From positions 1-31,627 of the forward strand of contig JBHHYS010000023.1 in the NCBI GenBank assembly GCA_046757645.1: a stretch of 31,627 nucleotides of DNA, written 5' to 3'. The DNA comes from JBHHYS01 sp046757645 (GTDB lineage: Bacteria; Acidobacteriota; Terriglobia; Acidiferrales; 2-02-FULL-67-57). The position numbers and the translations under genes are program-made. The notes under the pieces were generated by a model. That model was given only the letters and a program-made list of their open reading frames with translations, did not search any database and was not told the origin of the DNA. Of this stretch, positions 15,318 through 22,632 are shown piece after piece. The first letter of the stretch is position 1. Each line of letters opens with the position of its first letter.

Positions 15318-16939
15318 GGCTGGTCGGATTCGCTGGGAGCGGGCACGGCTTCGCGCAGGGGGCGCAGCAGGGGGAAGAGAATCACTTCACGGATGGAGCG
15401 GCTGTTGGTGAGCAGCATCGTCAAGCGGTCAATCCCAATGCCTTCTCCGGCGGTGGGCGGCAAGCCGTGCGCCAGGGCGCGGAGGTAGTCTTCGTCCATT
15501 TGGTGGGCTTCCAGGTCGCCGCGCTGACGCCGGCGCACCTGTTCGCGGAAGCGTTCGAGCTGCTCCAGGGGGTCATTCAGCTCGGAGAAGGCGTTGCCCA
15601 GCTCCAGCCCCCCGGCAAAGATTTCAAAGCGCTCGGCCAGGCTGGGGTCGGCGTCGCGCGTTTTGGCTAGCGGGGAGAGTTCGGCGGGGAAGTCGTAGAT
15701 CAGAGTGGGCTGGATGAGCTGCCGCTCGACTACGGCTTCGAACAGCCGCCCGGTGGCCACGCCGGCGCTGGCCTGGGAGGGAACGTCGGCCAGCCGCGCC
15801 TGCTCCGGGTGGCGAGCGGCCCAGCGGTCGTGCGCTTCGGCGTAGCGCCGCGCCGCGGCGCCGTCCGCCAACTCCTCGGGCGTGGGCGGGGAGCCCGCCA
15901 GCCAGTAGCGGCAGATGGCTTGGCGCTGCGACAGCCGCTGCCACTGGCGGAAGTCCACGCTTTTCTCCTGATAGGTAAGCCGCGGCGAGCCGGTCAGCTC
16001 TTCGACCAGCCCGGTGAGCATCTCCTCGGTGAGCTCCATCAATACGTGGTAATCGGCATAGGCCTGGTAGAACTCCAGCATGGTGAATTCGGGATTGTGC
16101 TGGCTGGAGATGCCTTCGTTGCGGAAGTTGCGATTGATTTCGTAGACCCGGTCGAAGCCCCCGATAACCAGGCGCTTGAGGTAGAGTTCCGGGGCGATGC
16201 GCAGGTACAAATCCATATCCAGAGCGTGGTGGTGGGTGACGAAGGGGCGAGCGGCCGCGCCTCCGGCGATGGGTTGCATCATCGGGGTTTCCACTTCCAG
16301 GTAGCTGCGCGCCTCGAGAAAGCTCCGCAGAAAGCCGATGATGCGGGCGTGCGTCTGGAAGATTTGGCGCACGCCGGCGTTGACCAGCAGGTCGAGGTAG
16401 CGCTGCCGGTAGCGCTGCTCGACGTCGGCCAGCCCGTGCCACTTCTCCGGCAGCGGCAGCAGCGCTTTGGCCAGCAGGCTCAGGCGCTCCCCAAAGACGG
16501 TCAACTCCCCGGTCTTGGTGCGCCCCAGGTGGCCTTCGACGCCGATGACGTCGCCCAGGTCGAGCAGTTCAAACAGCCGGAAGCCTTTCTCGCCGAGTTG
16601 GTCGCGGCGAAAATAGCTTTGCAGGCGCGCGCCCCCGGCGTGCAGGTCGGCGAATCCCGTCTTGCCGTGGAAGCGCACCGCGAAGATGCGCCCCGCCACG
16701 CGCACCCGCGGCCGCTCGGCGCTCAGGGTCTCCGCCGAGGCGCCCGAGAAGCCCTCCACGATTTCGGCCACGGTGTGCGTAGGGTCAAAGCGGTGCGGGT
16801 AGGGGTCGTAGCCGAGCTGCTCGATCTCCTGGAGCTTCTTCTGGCGCTGGAGGAATTGATCGTGGGGTTCAAACAACGGCGGCGTATCCGGGCTGAGCCT
16901 TGCTTCGGGCGATTTCCCCCGCGCGGGAGCGAAGCGCAT
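15314..16939 (-). CDS. lysS: Lysyl-tRNA synthetase, class II
   Basis: A class II lysyl-tRNA synthetase of at most 541 residues, which charges tRNA-Lys. It has an N-terminal OB-fold anticodon-binding domain (about 78-160), motif 1 around FLEARSYLEVETPMM (207-221), motif 2 with FRNEG (272-276) and HNPEFTMLE, and motif 3 GIGIDR (500-505). Essentially every conserved E. coli LysS block is present. The frame's first ATG (16939) overlaps a perfect TATAAT -10, so a transcript from that promoter would begin downstream of it. The real start may be the in-frame TTG at 16876 (protein then begins LFEPHDQFLQRQKK), which fits family length better. lolC overlaps its stop by 4 bp. Confidence 0.96.
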   Translation of the reverse strand: MRFAPARGKSPEARLSPDTPPLFEPHDQFLQRQKKLQEIEQLGYDPYPHRFDPTHTVAEIVEGFSGASAETLSAERPRVRVAGRIFAVRFHGKTGFADLHAGGARLQSYFRRDQLGEKGFRLFELLDLGDVIGVEGHLGRTKTGELTVFGERLSLLAKALLPLPEKWHGLADVEQRYRQRYLDLLVNAGVRQIFQTHARIIGFLRSFLEARSYLEVETPMMQPIAGGAAARPFVTHHHALDMDLYLRIAPELYLKRLVIGGFDRVYEINRNFRNEGISSQHNPEFTMLEFYQAYADYHVLMELTEEMLTGLVEELTGSPRLTYQEKSVDFRQWQRLSQRQAICRYWLAGSPPTPEELADGAAARRYAEAHDRWAARHPEQARLADVPSQASAGVATGRLFEAVVERQLIQPTLIYDFPAELSPLAKTRDADPSLAERFEIFAGGLELGNAFSELNDPLEQLERFREQVRRRQRGDLEAHQMDEDYLRALAHGLPPTAGEGIGIDRLTMLLTNSRSIREVILFPLLRPLREAVPAPSESDQP

Positions 16940-16967
16940 TATAGCGGCGGCCTTTCCAACTGGTCAA
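16938..16967 (-). promoter_or_regulatory. Promoter-like sequence for the lysS-lolC-lolD operon
   Basis: On the minus strand TTGACC (16962-16967) and a perfect TATAAT (16938-16943) are separated by 18 bp. Expected transcription start is near 16931. The -10 overlaps the first ATG of the lysS frame (16937-16939), which argues for a downstream translation start. Confidence 0.6.
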
Positions 16968-16981
16968 GAAAGCCGGGCGGC

Positions 16982-17010
16982 TTGACCCGCTCGGGCGTTG
17001 TGACTAAACT
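16982..17010 (+). promoter_or_regulatory. Promoter-like sequence for the plus-strand sigma-factor operon
   Basis: TTGACC (16982-16987) and TAAACT (17005-17010) are separated by 17 bp, about 100 bp before the sigma-factor frame. Its -35 lies only 14 bp from the -35 of the divergent lysS promoter, so the two could compete for or share a regulator. Confidence 0.4.
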
Positions 17011-17108
17011 GAGCAGCGGTTCGCCCCAAGCGAGTTCTTGCCCGTAGCGCCGCACACGCGATTTCCGATTTGGTTGCCCTGCCCTTTGCTGATTGCGTCC
17101 GATGATGA

Positions 17109-17792
17109 GTGCGCCTGGCAATGGGCCGGGCGGCCGAACCAGCGCGGTGCCCCGGGTCGTCCGAGCCGAACGTGAGCCCCCGCAACCCAGGCGAAAGCCC
17201 TCTGCCGGAAGCCACGGCCATCCGCCGCGCCCAGCGCGGCGACGCGGAGGCCTTCGAGCGCCTCTACCAGCTCCACAAAAGCCGGGTCTATTCCCTCTGC
17301 CTGCGTATGCTGGGCAACCCGGCGGGCGCGGAAGACATGGCGCAGGAAGCCTTCCTGCAACTCTTTCGCAAGATTCACACCTTTCGGGGGGAGTCGGCGT
17401 TTTCCACCTGGCTGCACCGGCTGGTGGTGAATGTGGTGCTGATGCACCTGCGGCGCAAGTCCCTGCCCCAGGTGTCGCTGGAGGAGTCCACCGAATCTGA
17501 GTCGCCCGGCGAAGGGCTGCGCCGGGAGCTGGGGGCGGACGACCCGGCGCTGGTGGGCTCACTCGACCGCGTGGCCCTCGAAGACGCCATCCAGCAGCTC
17601 CCCGAGGGCTACCGCCTGATCTTCGTCCTGCACGACGTGGAGGGCTACGAGCACAATGAGATCGCCGAGATGCTGAGCTGCTCGATCGGCAACTCCAAGT
17701 CCCAGCTCCACAAAGCCCGGCTGCGCCTGCGGGAACTGCTGCGCCAGGCGGCCAAGAGGAAAAAGTTGAGGGGTGGGCAAACGCCGGGGTGA
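17109..17792 (+). CDS. ECF (RpoE-type) RNA polymerase sigma factor
   Basis: A sigma-70 family, extracytoplasmic-function type protein of up to 227 residues. Region 2 (about 40-115) reads AFERLYQLHKSRVYSLCLRM, then AEDMAQEAFLQLFRKIHTF and FSTWLHRLVVNVVL. Region 4 (about 155-212) carries LPEGYRLIFVLHDVEGYEHNEIAEML with a final SKSQLHKARLRLRELL helix. It directs RNA polymerase to a dedicated set of promoters when released from its anti-sigma factor, encoded 79 bp downstream. The start is uncertain: GTG at 17109 opens the frame, while ATG at 17121 or GTG at 17172 (protein beginning VSPRNPGESPLPEATAIRRA) fit the usual ECF length better. None has a clear Shine-Dalgarno. Confidence 0.93.
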   Translation: MRLAMGRAAEPARCPGSSEPNVSPRNPGESPLPEATAIRRAQRGDAEAFERLYQLHKSRVYSLCLRMLGNPAGAEDMAQEAFLQLFRKIHTFRGESAFSTWLHRLVVNVVLMHLRRKSLPQVSLEESTESESPGEGLRRELGADDPALVGSLDRVALEDAIQQLPEGYRLIFVLHDVEGYEHNEIAEMLSCSIGNSKSQLHKARLRLRELLRQAAKRKKLRGGQTPG

Positions 17793-17823
17793 GTTTTGAC
17801 ATCATAGTTTATGCGGTCGGGGC

Positions 17824-17853
17824 TTGCCCTGGCCCGGGGAGGAAGACTAGAAT
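17824..17853 (+). promoter_or_regulatory. Possible internal promoter before the anti-sigma gene
   Basis: TTGCCC (17824-17829) and TAGAAT (17848-17853) with an 18-bp spacer lie in the 79-bp gap between sigma and anti-sigma genes. Transcription would start about 12 bp before the anti-sigma ATG. It would let the anti-sigma factor be made independently. A TTGACA at 17796-17801 lacks a fitting -10. Confidence 0.28.
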
Positions 17854-17871
17854 CTGGCCTTCCGCAGCGCC

Positions 17872-18549
17872 ATGAACTGTAGCGAGTTTGCCAACTTGGC
17901 CGGAGCGGTGCTTGAGGGTGAGAGCCACCCCGAAGCGCACAAGCATCTGGCTTCCTGCCCTGGCTGTCGCCGGCTGCTGAACGAACTGGAGGCTATTGAG
18001 CGCACCGCCCGCGCCCTGCCCACACGCCAACCCAGCCCCGGACTCTGGGAGCGCCTGGCGGCAGCCGCCACTCAAGAAGGCTTGTGGGCGCAGCCGCCTT
18101 GGTGGCAAAGCTCGGGCCCTGCCTGGAGCTTGCTGCTGCCGGCCCGGCCGGCGTTTGCCGCCCTGCTGGGGCTGCTGCTGTTGGGCGTGGGTCTGGTCAG
18201 CTATCCCAGCCACGACTTACCCCTGGCCGAAACCGCCCCCGCCACCCCCTTCCAAGTCGCCCAAGGCGAACTGGTGCAGGAAGCCAGCTACGCTGACCGC
18301 TACAATAAGCACCTCAATAATATGGAAGACCGGGTGTCGGCCGAGTCCGGACCGGCGGATGCGGAGTTGCGGGGATTGGTGGCGGGTCCCTTGGACACAG
18401 TGGACCGCGCCATTGAGGAGACCCAGTTGCGCCTGAGCAGCTACCCGGATGACTCGTTGGCCCGCGAAGAGCTGCACCGGCTCTACCAGCAGAAAGTCAC
18501 TGTGCTGCAAGCGATGGCCGATCCCACCTGGCAGGAAGTCGCCCGCTGA
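17872..18549 (+). CDS. Zinc-finger anti-sigma factor, single-pass membrane protein
   Basis: A 225-residue protein with an N-terminal anti-sigma zinc-finger: Cys3 and then His25-x3-Cys29-x2-Cys32 (HLASCPGC). A linker leads to one hydrophobic segment at about residues 92-110 (AALLGLLLLGVGLVSY). The rest, about 115 residues, would be periplasmic and is largely helical (YADRYNKHLNNMEDRVSAES; ELHRLYQQKVTVLQAM). This layout is that of membrane-bound anti-sigma factors, which hold the ECF sigma at the inner membrane until a periplasmic signal triggers release. It directly follows its sigma gene and is followed 8 bp later by a DUF4097 protein gene. The sensor part matches no family I recognise. Confidence 0.88.
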   Translation: MNCSEFANLAGAVLEGESHPEAHKHLASCPGCRRLLNELEAIERTARALPTRQPSPGLWERLAAAATQEGLWAQPPWWQSSGPAWSLLLPARPAFAALLGLLLLGVGLVSYPSHDLPLAETAPATPFQVAQGELVQEASYADRYNKHLNNMEDRVSAESGPADAELRGLVAGPLDTVDRAIEETQLRLSSYPDDSLAREELHRLYQQKVTVLQAMADPTWQEVAR

Positions 18550-18557
18550 GCCCACTG

Positions 18558-19403
18558 ATGAACCGTTCTCACCGTTGTCTGGTTTTTCTGGTCACCTTGC
18601 TGGCGCTGCCGCTGGCCGCTCGCGCCGAGCGCATCGAGCGCACCTTCCCGGTCACCAGCAACCCCTTGGTGGAAGTGCGCAACCTGAACGGCCGGATGGT
18701 CATCCAGGCCTGGGACCAGCCCCAGGTGCGGGTGGTGGCGCTGCGCCGCTCGCGGGCGGTGGAAACTCACTTCGAGCAAGTGGCCAACCGCGTCCATCTC
18801 CACACCCATCTGTTGCAGGCCTCCGCGCCGGCCAGCGAGCGGGTGGTGGATTACGAGATTTGGGCGCCGGCGGACGCCCGCCTGAAACTTCGGGTGGAAG
18901 CCGGCACGGTGCAGATTGAGAACTTCCGTCATGACGTGACCGTGAAGGCGGTGGCGGCGTCAGTGCTGCTGCGCCGGTTGGCGGGCTACACCACGGTGAA
19001 GACCTTGAACGGCAGCATCGAGGCGGTCGCCTGCTCGGGCCGCTTGGAGGTCACCTCAATCAGCGGCAGCCTGCGCTTCCTGGATATGCAGAACCGTTTC
19101 CTGGTGGCCAACACCACCTCGGGCGACATCTTCTACCAGGGAGGCTTCCTTCCCGGGGGCACCTACGATTTCCTCAATCACGAGGGCTCCATTGAGCTGC
19201 TGGTACCCGCCCAGGCCTCCTTCGAACTCACCGCCAATTCCGTCCAGGGCCAGGTGATCAACGAACTCTCGGTGAAATCGCGCCGCCACGGCCGCCTCCC
19301 CCAGCGCAGCGGCATGCGCAGCCTGCTGGGCACCGTGCAGACCGGCGACGCCATGGTGCGCGCGACCTCCTTCAGTGGTACAATCCGCCTGCGCAAACGG
19401 TAG
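18558..19403 (+). CDS. Secreted DUF4097-type beta-solenoid protein
   Basis: A 281-residue protein with a signal peptide (residues 1-23, ending LAARAE). The mature part has the beta-rich pattern of DUF4097 'putative adhesin' proteins: NPLVEVRNLNGRMVIQAWDQ, then repeated turns of the form TLNGSIEAVACSG / VTSISGSLRFLDMQ / NTTSGDIFYQGG, each roughly 18-20 residues with an xxxGxI corner, as in a right-handed beta-helix. It ends with RATSFSGTIRLRKR. Function is unknown; family members (for example LiaG and YvlB of B. subtilis) are tied to cell-envelope stress systems. Here it follows a sigma/anti-sigma pair and is probably exported to the periplasm or outer membrane. Two related proteins are encoded at 21854-23895. 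Confidence 0.8.
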   Translation: MNRSHRCLVFLVTLLALPLAARAERIERTFPVTSNPLVEVRNLNGRMVIQAWDQPQVRVVALRRSRAVETHFEQVANRVHLHTHLLQASAPASERVVDYEIWAPADARLKLRVEAGTVQIENFRHDVTVKAVAASVLLRRLAGYTTVKTLNGSIEAVACSGRLEVTSISGSLRFLDMQNRFLVANTTSGDIFYQGGFLPGGTYDFLNHEGSIELLVPAQASFELTANSVQGQVINELSVKSRRHGRLPQRSGMRSLLGTVQTGDAMVRATSFSGTIRLRKR

Positions 19404-19433
19404 TTCAGCCCACGACTGTTTGCCTCACCCGCG

Positions 19434-19964
19434 ATGAATACGCGGCCGATTCCCATCCGCCCCCTGGTCTTCCTGCTCGGCTTTATGGGCTGCGGCAAGA
19501 CCACCGTGGGTCGCCTGCTGGCCCAGCGCCTGAGCTGGCGATTTGTGGATTTGGACGAAGAATTGGAGCAGCGCCAAGCTCGCACCATCAACCAGATCTT
19601 TTCCGAGCAGGGCGAAGCTTACTTCCGCCAGGTGGAGCGGAAGCTGCTGGAGGAAATTCTGCAGCGGGCCGAGCACGCCCCCACCGTGGTGGCTCTGGGC
19701 GGCGGCACCTTCGCCCAGCCGGCCAACGTGGAATTGATTCGCTCGAATGGCGGCATCACGGTCTGGCTGTACTGTTCGGTGGAGGAGCTCCGCCGCCGCT
19801 GCCGGGGAATGACCCACCGGCCGCTGTTTCGCGACCCCGCCAGCTTCGAGCAGCTCTACGAGCAGCGCCGGGCCTACTACCAGCAGGCTGACTTTTGCGT
19901 GAATGCGGAGCGCTCCGACCCGGCGGCGGTGGTGGAGGAGATTTTGCGATGCGCGGTCTTCTAG
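19434..19964 (+). CDS. aroK: Shikimate kinase
   Basis: A 176-residue shikimate kinase, phosphorylating shikimate at the 3-hydroxyl in aromatic amino acid synthesis. It shows Walker A GFMGCGKTT (16-24), FVDLDEELEQR with the magnesium/shikimate Asp pair (39 and 41), FRQVERKLL with the substrate Arg (65), the ALGGGTFA shikimate-binding glycines (89-91) and the lid HRPLF Arg (129). Length is typical. It is preceded by an extended -10-like TGGTACAAT (19376-19384) inside the end of the previous gene, so it may have its own promoter. No other aro genes are nearby. The next gene's start overlaps its end by 16 bp. Confidence 0.96.
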   Translation: MNTRPIPIRPLVFLLGFMGCGKTTVGRLLAQRLSWRFVDLDEELEQRQARTINQIFSEQGEAYFRQVERKLLEEILQRAEHAPTVVALGGGTFAQPANVELIRSNGGITVWLYCSVEELRRRCRGMTHRPLFRDPASFEQLYEQRRAYYQQADFCVNAERSDPAAVVEEILRCAVF

Positions 19965-20746
19965 TGCGGCTCGAACTTGAAGGAGCCAGGCGCAAGGGTT
20001 TGCGCCCCCGGGGGAGCCGGCTTTTCTCGCCGCCCTCCGCCTTCCAGCAACCAGTGGGATCCGCACTCATTCGCTGGCTGCTGGCCGCGGCTCTGCTGGC
20101 CAGCCTGGCCGCGGGGCTGGCGGCTGCCGAGTCACAGAAAGGCCGCCTGCGCATCCTGCAAAATGGCCAGCCCATCGGGAGCGAACGCTACGAAATTACC
20201 GCCACGGCCACGGAAATCCACGCCCGGGGCGAGATCGAACTCCGCATGGACGGCGTCAAGGTGCGCCAGACCGCCAGCCTGCTCTTGAACCGGGAGCTTG
20301 TCCCCCGCAAGTACGAATGGAAAATGGAAGAGCCGGTAAAGAGCTGGCGGCGGGTGGAATTCACCGGCAGCCAGGCGACCATCCGCTACCCGCTGGAAAA
20401 AGGCAAGGAAGACCAGCAGGTGTTTGACTTCGGCTCAGCCCGGGTGGCCATCCTGGACCTTTACCACCACTTCCTCTTGCTCGCCCGGCTCTACGACTTT
20501 TCCCAGGGAGGCCCGCAGACCGTCCAGCTATTCATCCCCCAGAAGGTGCAGCCGGGTCCGGCCACCCTGGAGCTTCAGGGGGTGGAGACGCTTACCGTGG
20601 AGGGGCAGCCGCAACCGGTGCGGCAGTTGTCCATCACCACCGAGGACAGCCGGGTGCTGCTCTGGGTGACCGAGTCCGGCGGCTTCGTGCGCTTGCGGGC
20701 GCCGCTGGAAAATGTGGAGGTGGTGCCGGAGAGCGCCGCGCCTTAA
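19949..20746 (+). CDS. Secreted beta-rich protein, DUF3108/DUF6134-like
   Basis: A 265-residue protein with a signal sequence (ALIRWLLAAALLASLAAGLAAAES) preceded by a long basic N-region if the ATG at 19949 is used. That ATG has an excellent GGAGGAG 8 nt upstream (19934-19940), inside aroK. A GTG at 20054 would give a cleaner signal peptide but lacks a ribosome site. The mature part is predicted all-beta: GRLRILQNGQPIGSERYEIT, FTGSQATIRYPLEKG, LDLYHHFLLLARLYDF, then a C-terminal strand-rich segment. This resembles the DUF3108/DUF6134 group of periplasmic proteins, by pattern only. Its stop codon overlaps that of the convergent PDZ gene (20743-20746). Confidence 0.75.
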   Translation: MRGLLVRLELEGARRKGLRPRGSRLFSPPSAFQQPVGSALIRWLLAAALLASLAAGLAAAESQKGRLRILQNGQPIGSERYEITATATEIHARGEIELRMDGVKVRQTASLLLNRELVPRKYEWKMEEPVKSWRRVEFTGSQATIRYPLEKGKEDQQVFDFGSARVAILDLYHHFLLLARLYDFSQGGPQTVQLFIPQKVQPGPATLELQGVETLTVEGQPQPVRQLSITTEDSRVLLWVTESGGFVRLRAPLENVEVVPESAAP

Positions 20747-21801
20747 GTCCGGCCGCGCATCTTCAAGTCGCGCGCCCATCCCTCCATTTTCTGCTCCAGC
20801 TCCTGCATCTTCTCTTCAGCCTGGCGGAGCTGCCGCTCCCACGCGGCCTGGCGTTGGCGGAATTCCTGCTGGAATTTCTCTTCCCAGCGCTCGAGGCGTT
20901 CCTCCCAAGCAGCGGCCTGGGCTTCCACGGCGGCAGCGAACTCCTCCCCGGGCTCGAAATCAACCTCAACCGCGGCCGTGCGCCGGGGGGCGTAGCGGGT
21001 CGGCTCCTCCAGCTTCACCTTGACGGTTTGCTCCTGGCGGTTGCGCACGATGGTCAGGGTCACTTCTTTTCCCTCCCGGCCGCGCAGGGCTCGGCGCAGC
21101 TCCCGGACGCTGCCCACGCCCTTATCGTCCACCCGCACGATGACGTCGCCCGCCTTCAGTCCCCCCTTTTCGGCGGCGCTACCCGTGAGCACCTCGCGCA
21201 CCAATACCCCTTTGCCCTGCTTGACCCCGAAGTAGTCGGCCAGTTGCGAGGTCACGGCGTCGGCGGTGATGCCCAAGCGGGGTCCCTGGCCCCAATAGCG
21301 GAAACTGAACTCGGGAATTTCCACCGGTGGGATTTGGATCTCGGGGATGTGCATCTGGGGCAGGCGCATGTGCGCCCGGCGCGCCCGCGGGGTGACCTCC
21401 AGCGAGCGCGCCCCCCCGGCGCGGCTCACCTGCAAGCTGACCGTGCGCCCCGGCGGGGTTTCCCGTAGCAGCCGCCGCAGGTGCTCCACGCTGCGCACCC
21501 GCTCGCCGTCAAAGGAGAGGATGACGTCGTTCTTTTCCAAGCCGGCTTCGGCCGCCGGGCTGTCCTTTTCCACCTTTTCGATCAGGGCGCCATACTCGCC
21601 GGGCAGCTTTTGCTCACTCACTGTCTCCGCAGTGACCTCGGACACCCGCACGCCCAGCCAGGCGCGGCCGTCAATGATCACGATGCGATTGACGTGCCTT
21701 CTGACCTCCCTTTCTTCGTGGGCCAACGCTGCGGCCGCTGCCCCTACCAGGATGACTCCGCAGAGCGCGGCCAGCCACCAAACCTTTCGCTTTCCTTTCA
21801 T
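20743..21801 (-). CDS. Membrane-anchored or secreted protein with two PDZ domains and a coiled coil
   Basis: A 352-residue protein. Residues 8-26 are a signal peptide or anchor. PDZ1 spans about 46-127 (RAWLGVRVSEV; AAEAGLEKNDVILSFDG), PDZ2 about 174-255 (PRLGITADAV; AAEKGGLKAGDVIVRVDD). Between them is a Pro/Ile string with IPE/IPP every few residues (146-165). The last 65 residues (287-345) are a charged coiled coil with Trp at regular spacing. No protease domain is present, unlike DegP/HtrA, so it is more likely a periplasmic scaffold or a peptide-binding sensor helper. AGAAGGAG lies 6 nt before the ATG at 21801. It is the last gene of the sigma/anti-sigma/DUF4097 operon on this strand. 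Confidence 0.85.
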   Translation of the reverse strand: MKGKRKVWWLAALCGVILVGAAAAALAHEEREVRRHVNRIVIIDGRAWLGVRVSEVTAETVSEQKLPGEYGALIEKVEKDSPAAEAGLEKNDVILSFDGERVRSVEHLRRLLRETPPGRTVSLQVSRAGGARSLEVTPRARRAHMRLPQMHIPEIQIPPVEIPEFSFRYWGQGPRLGITADAVTSQLADYFGVKQGKGVLVREVLTGSAAEKGGLKAGDVIVRVDDKGVGSVRELRRALRGREGKEVTLTIVRNRQEQTVKVKLEEPTRYAPRRTAAVEVDFEPGEEFAAAVEAQAAAWEERLERWEEKFQQEFRQRQAAWERQLRQAEEKMQELEQKMEGWARDLKMRGRT

Positions 21802-21853
21802 GGCTTACTCCTTCTGGGCTTCGCTCGCTTTCGGTCTTTGTTCGTCCGAACTC

Positions 21854-22618
21854 TTACAGTACGTCCTCCGTTTGGGCCACACGGATGTTGCCGCGAATCG
21901 TCCGCAAGCGGACCCGCAGCCCGCCGCGCCCCAACTGGGTGCGCAGCGCCGTGTCGCCTCCGGGGCCCCCGGCCACGGAGAAGAAGTCGCTGTAGATGCG
22001 CCCGGCCACGGTGCTGGCCTCCAGCTCGGCATTGGGCTCGGCGGGCAGCAAGAGGTTCAGATCACCGTTGACCGTCTCCAATCGCAGCTCGCCGTCCGGC
22101 TCGGGCAGGGCGCGCAGAGCCACGCGGATGCTGCCGTTCAGCGTGCGCGCCACCACGCTGCCGGCAATTCCCCTCTGCTCGATGTCGCCGTTCAGCGTGC
22201 GCGCCTCCACCCGGCCCTCCAGATTTCGCACTCGGATATCGCCGTTGACCGTGTGCAACCCCTCCAAGCGCACCTGGCGGGGCACCCGCAGGTAGTAGTC
22301 CACCCTCACCGGCTCCACCGACTCCTCGGGGTAAAGCGTGCGCACCCGCAGCCAATCCGCGCCTCGTTCCACCTCGATATTCACCCCAGCCAACCTCCCG
22401 TCCACCCCGGCAACGCTCTTGCCCACCGTGAGCTCGACCTCCGATCGGTCCCAGCCTTCGACTCGGATCGAACCCTGGACGTTCACCACCGTCACCCGGC
22501 CGCCCGCCGGCAACGGATAGCACATCGTCCAGATTTCCTGTGGGGAGCCGCTGGCGGAAGCATCCGCCAGGGCAAGAACCAGAACCACGCTCAGCCAAGC
22601 GAGTTTCACGTATCTCAT
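21854..22618 (-). CDS. Secreted DUF4097-type beta-solenoid protein
   Basis: A 254-residue protein with a signal peptide (1-24). The mature part starts with a beta domain (VTVVNVQGSIRVEGWDRSEVEL) and then has solenoid turns with T-x-NGDI corners about every 18 residues: LHTVNGDIRVRNLEGR, VEARTLNGDIEQRGIAGS, VVARTLNGSIRVAL, LRLETVNGDLNLLLP, and last LRTIRGNIRVAQ. This is the DUF4097 putative-adhesin pattern, paralogous to the proteins at 18558 and 22633. It starts 14 bp after the end of the 18-residue-repeat protein gene, with GAGG upstream, so the two are co-expressed. Role unknown; probably envelope-located. Confidence 0.82.
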   Translation of the reverse strand: MRYVKLAWLSVVLVLALADASASGSPQEIWTMCYPLPAGGRVTVVNVQGSIRVEGWDRSEVELTVGKSVAGVDGRLAGVNIEVERGADWLRVRTLYPEESVEPVRVDYYLRVPRQVRLEGLHTVNGDIRVRNLEGRVEARTLNGDIEQRGIAGSVVARTLNGSIRVALRALPEPDGELRLETVNGDLNLLLPAEPNAELEASTVAGRIYSDFFSVAGGPGGDTALRTQLGRGGLRVRLRTIRGNIRVAQTEDVL

Positions 22619-22632
22619 TTCCGGCCGCCTCG

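Noticed and set aside
13890..15488. A 532-codon plus-strand frame antisense to lolC
   Set aside because: LolC motifs and operon overlap with lysS support the minus strand; the antisense product is low-complexity Gln/His/Gly-rich.
16939..17805. A 288-codon minus-strand frame opposite the first sigma factor
   Set aside because: Pro/Arg/Ala-rich with no domain; the plus strand encodes clear sigma regions 2 and 4.
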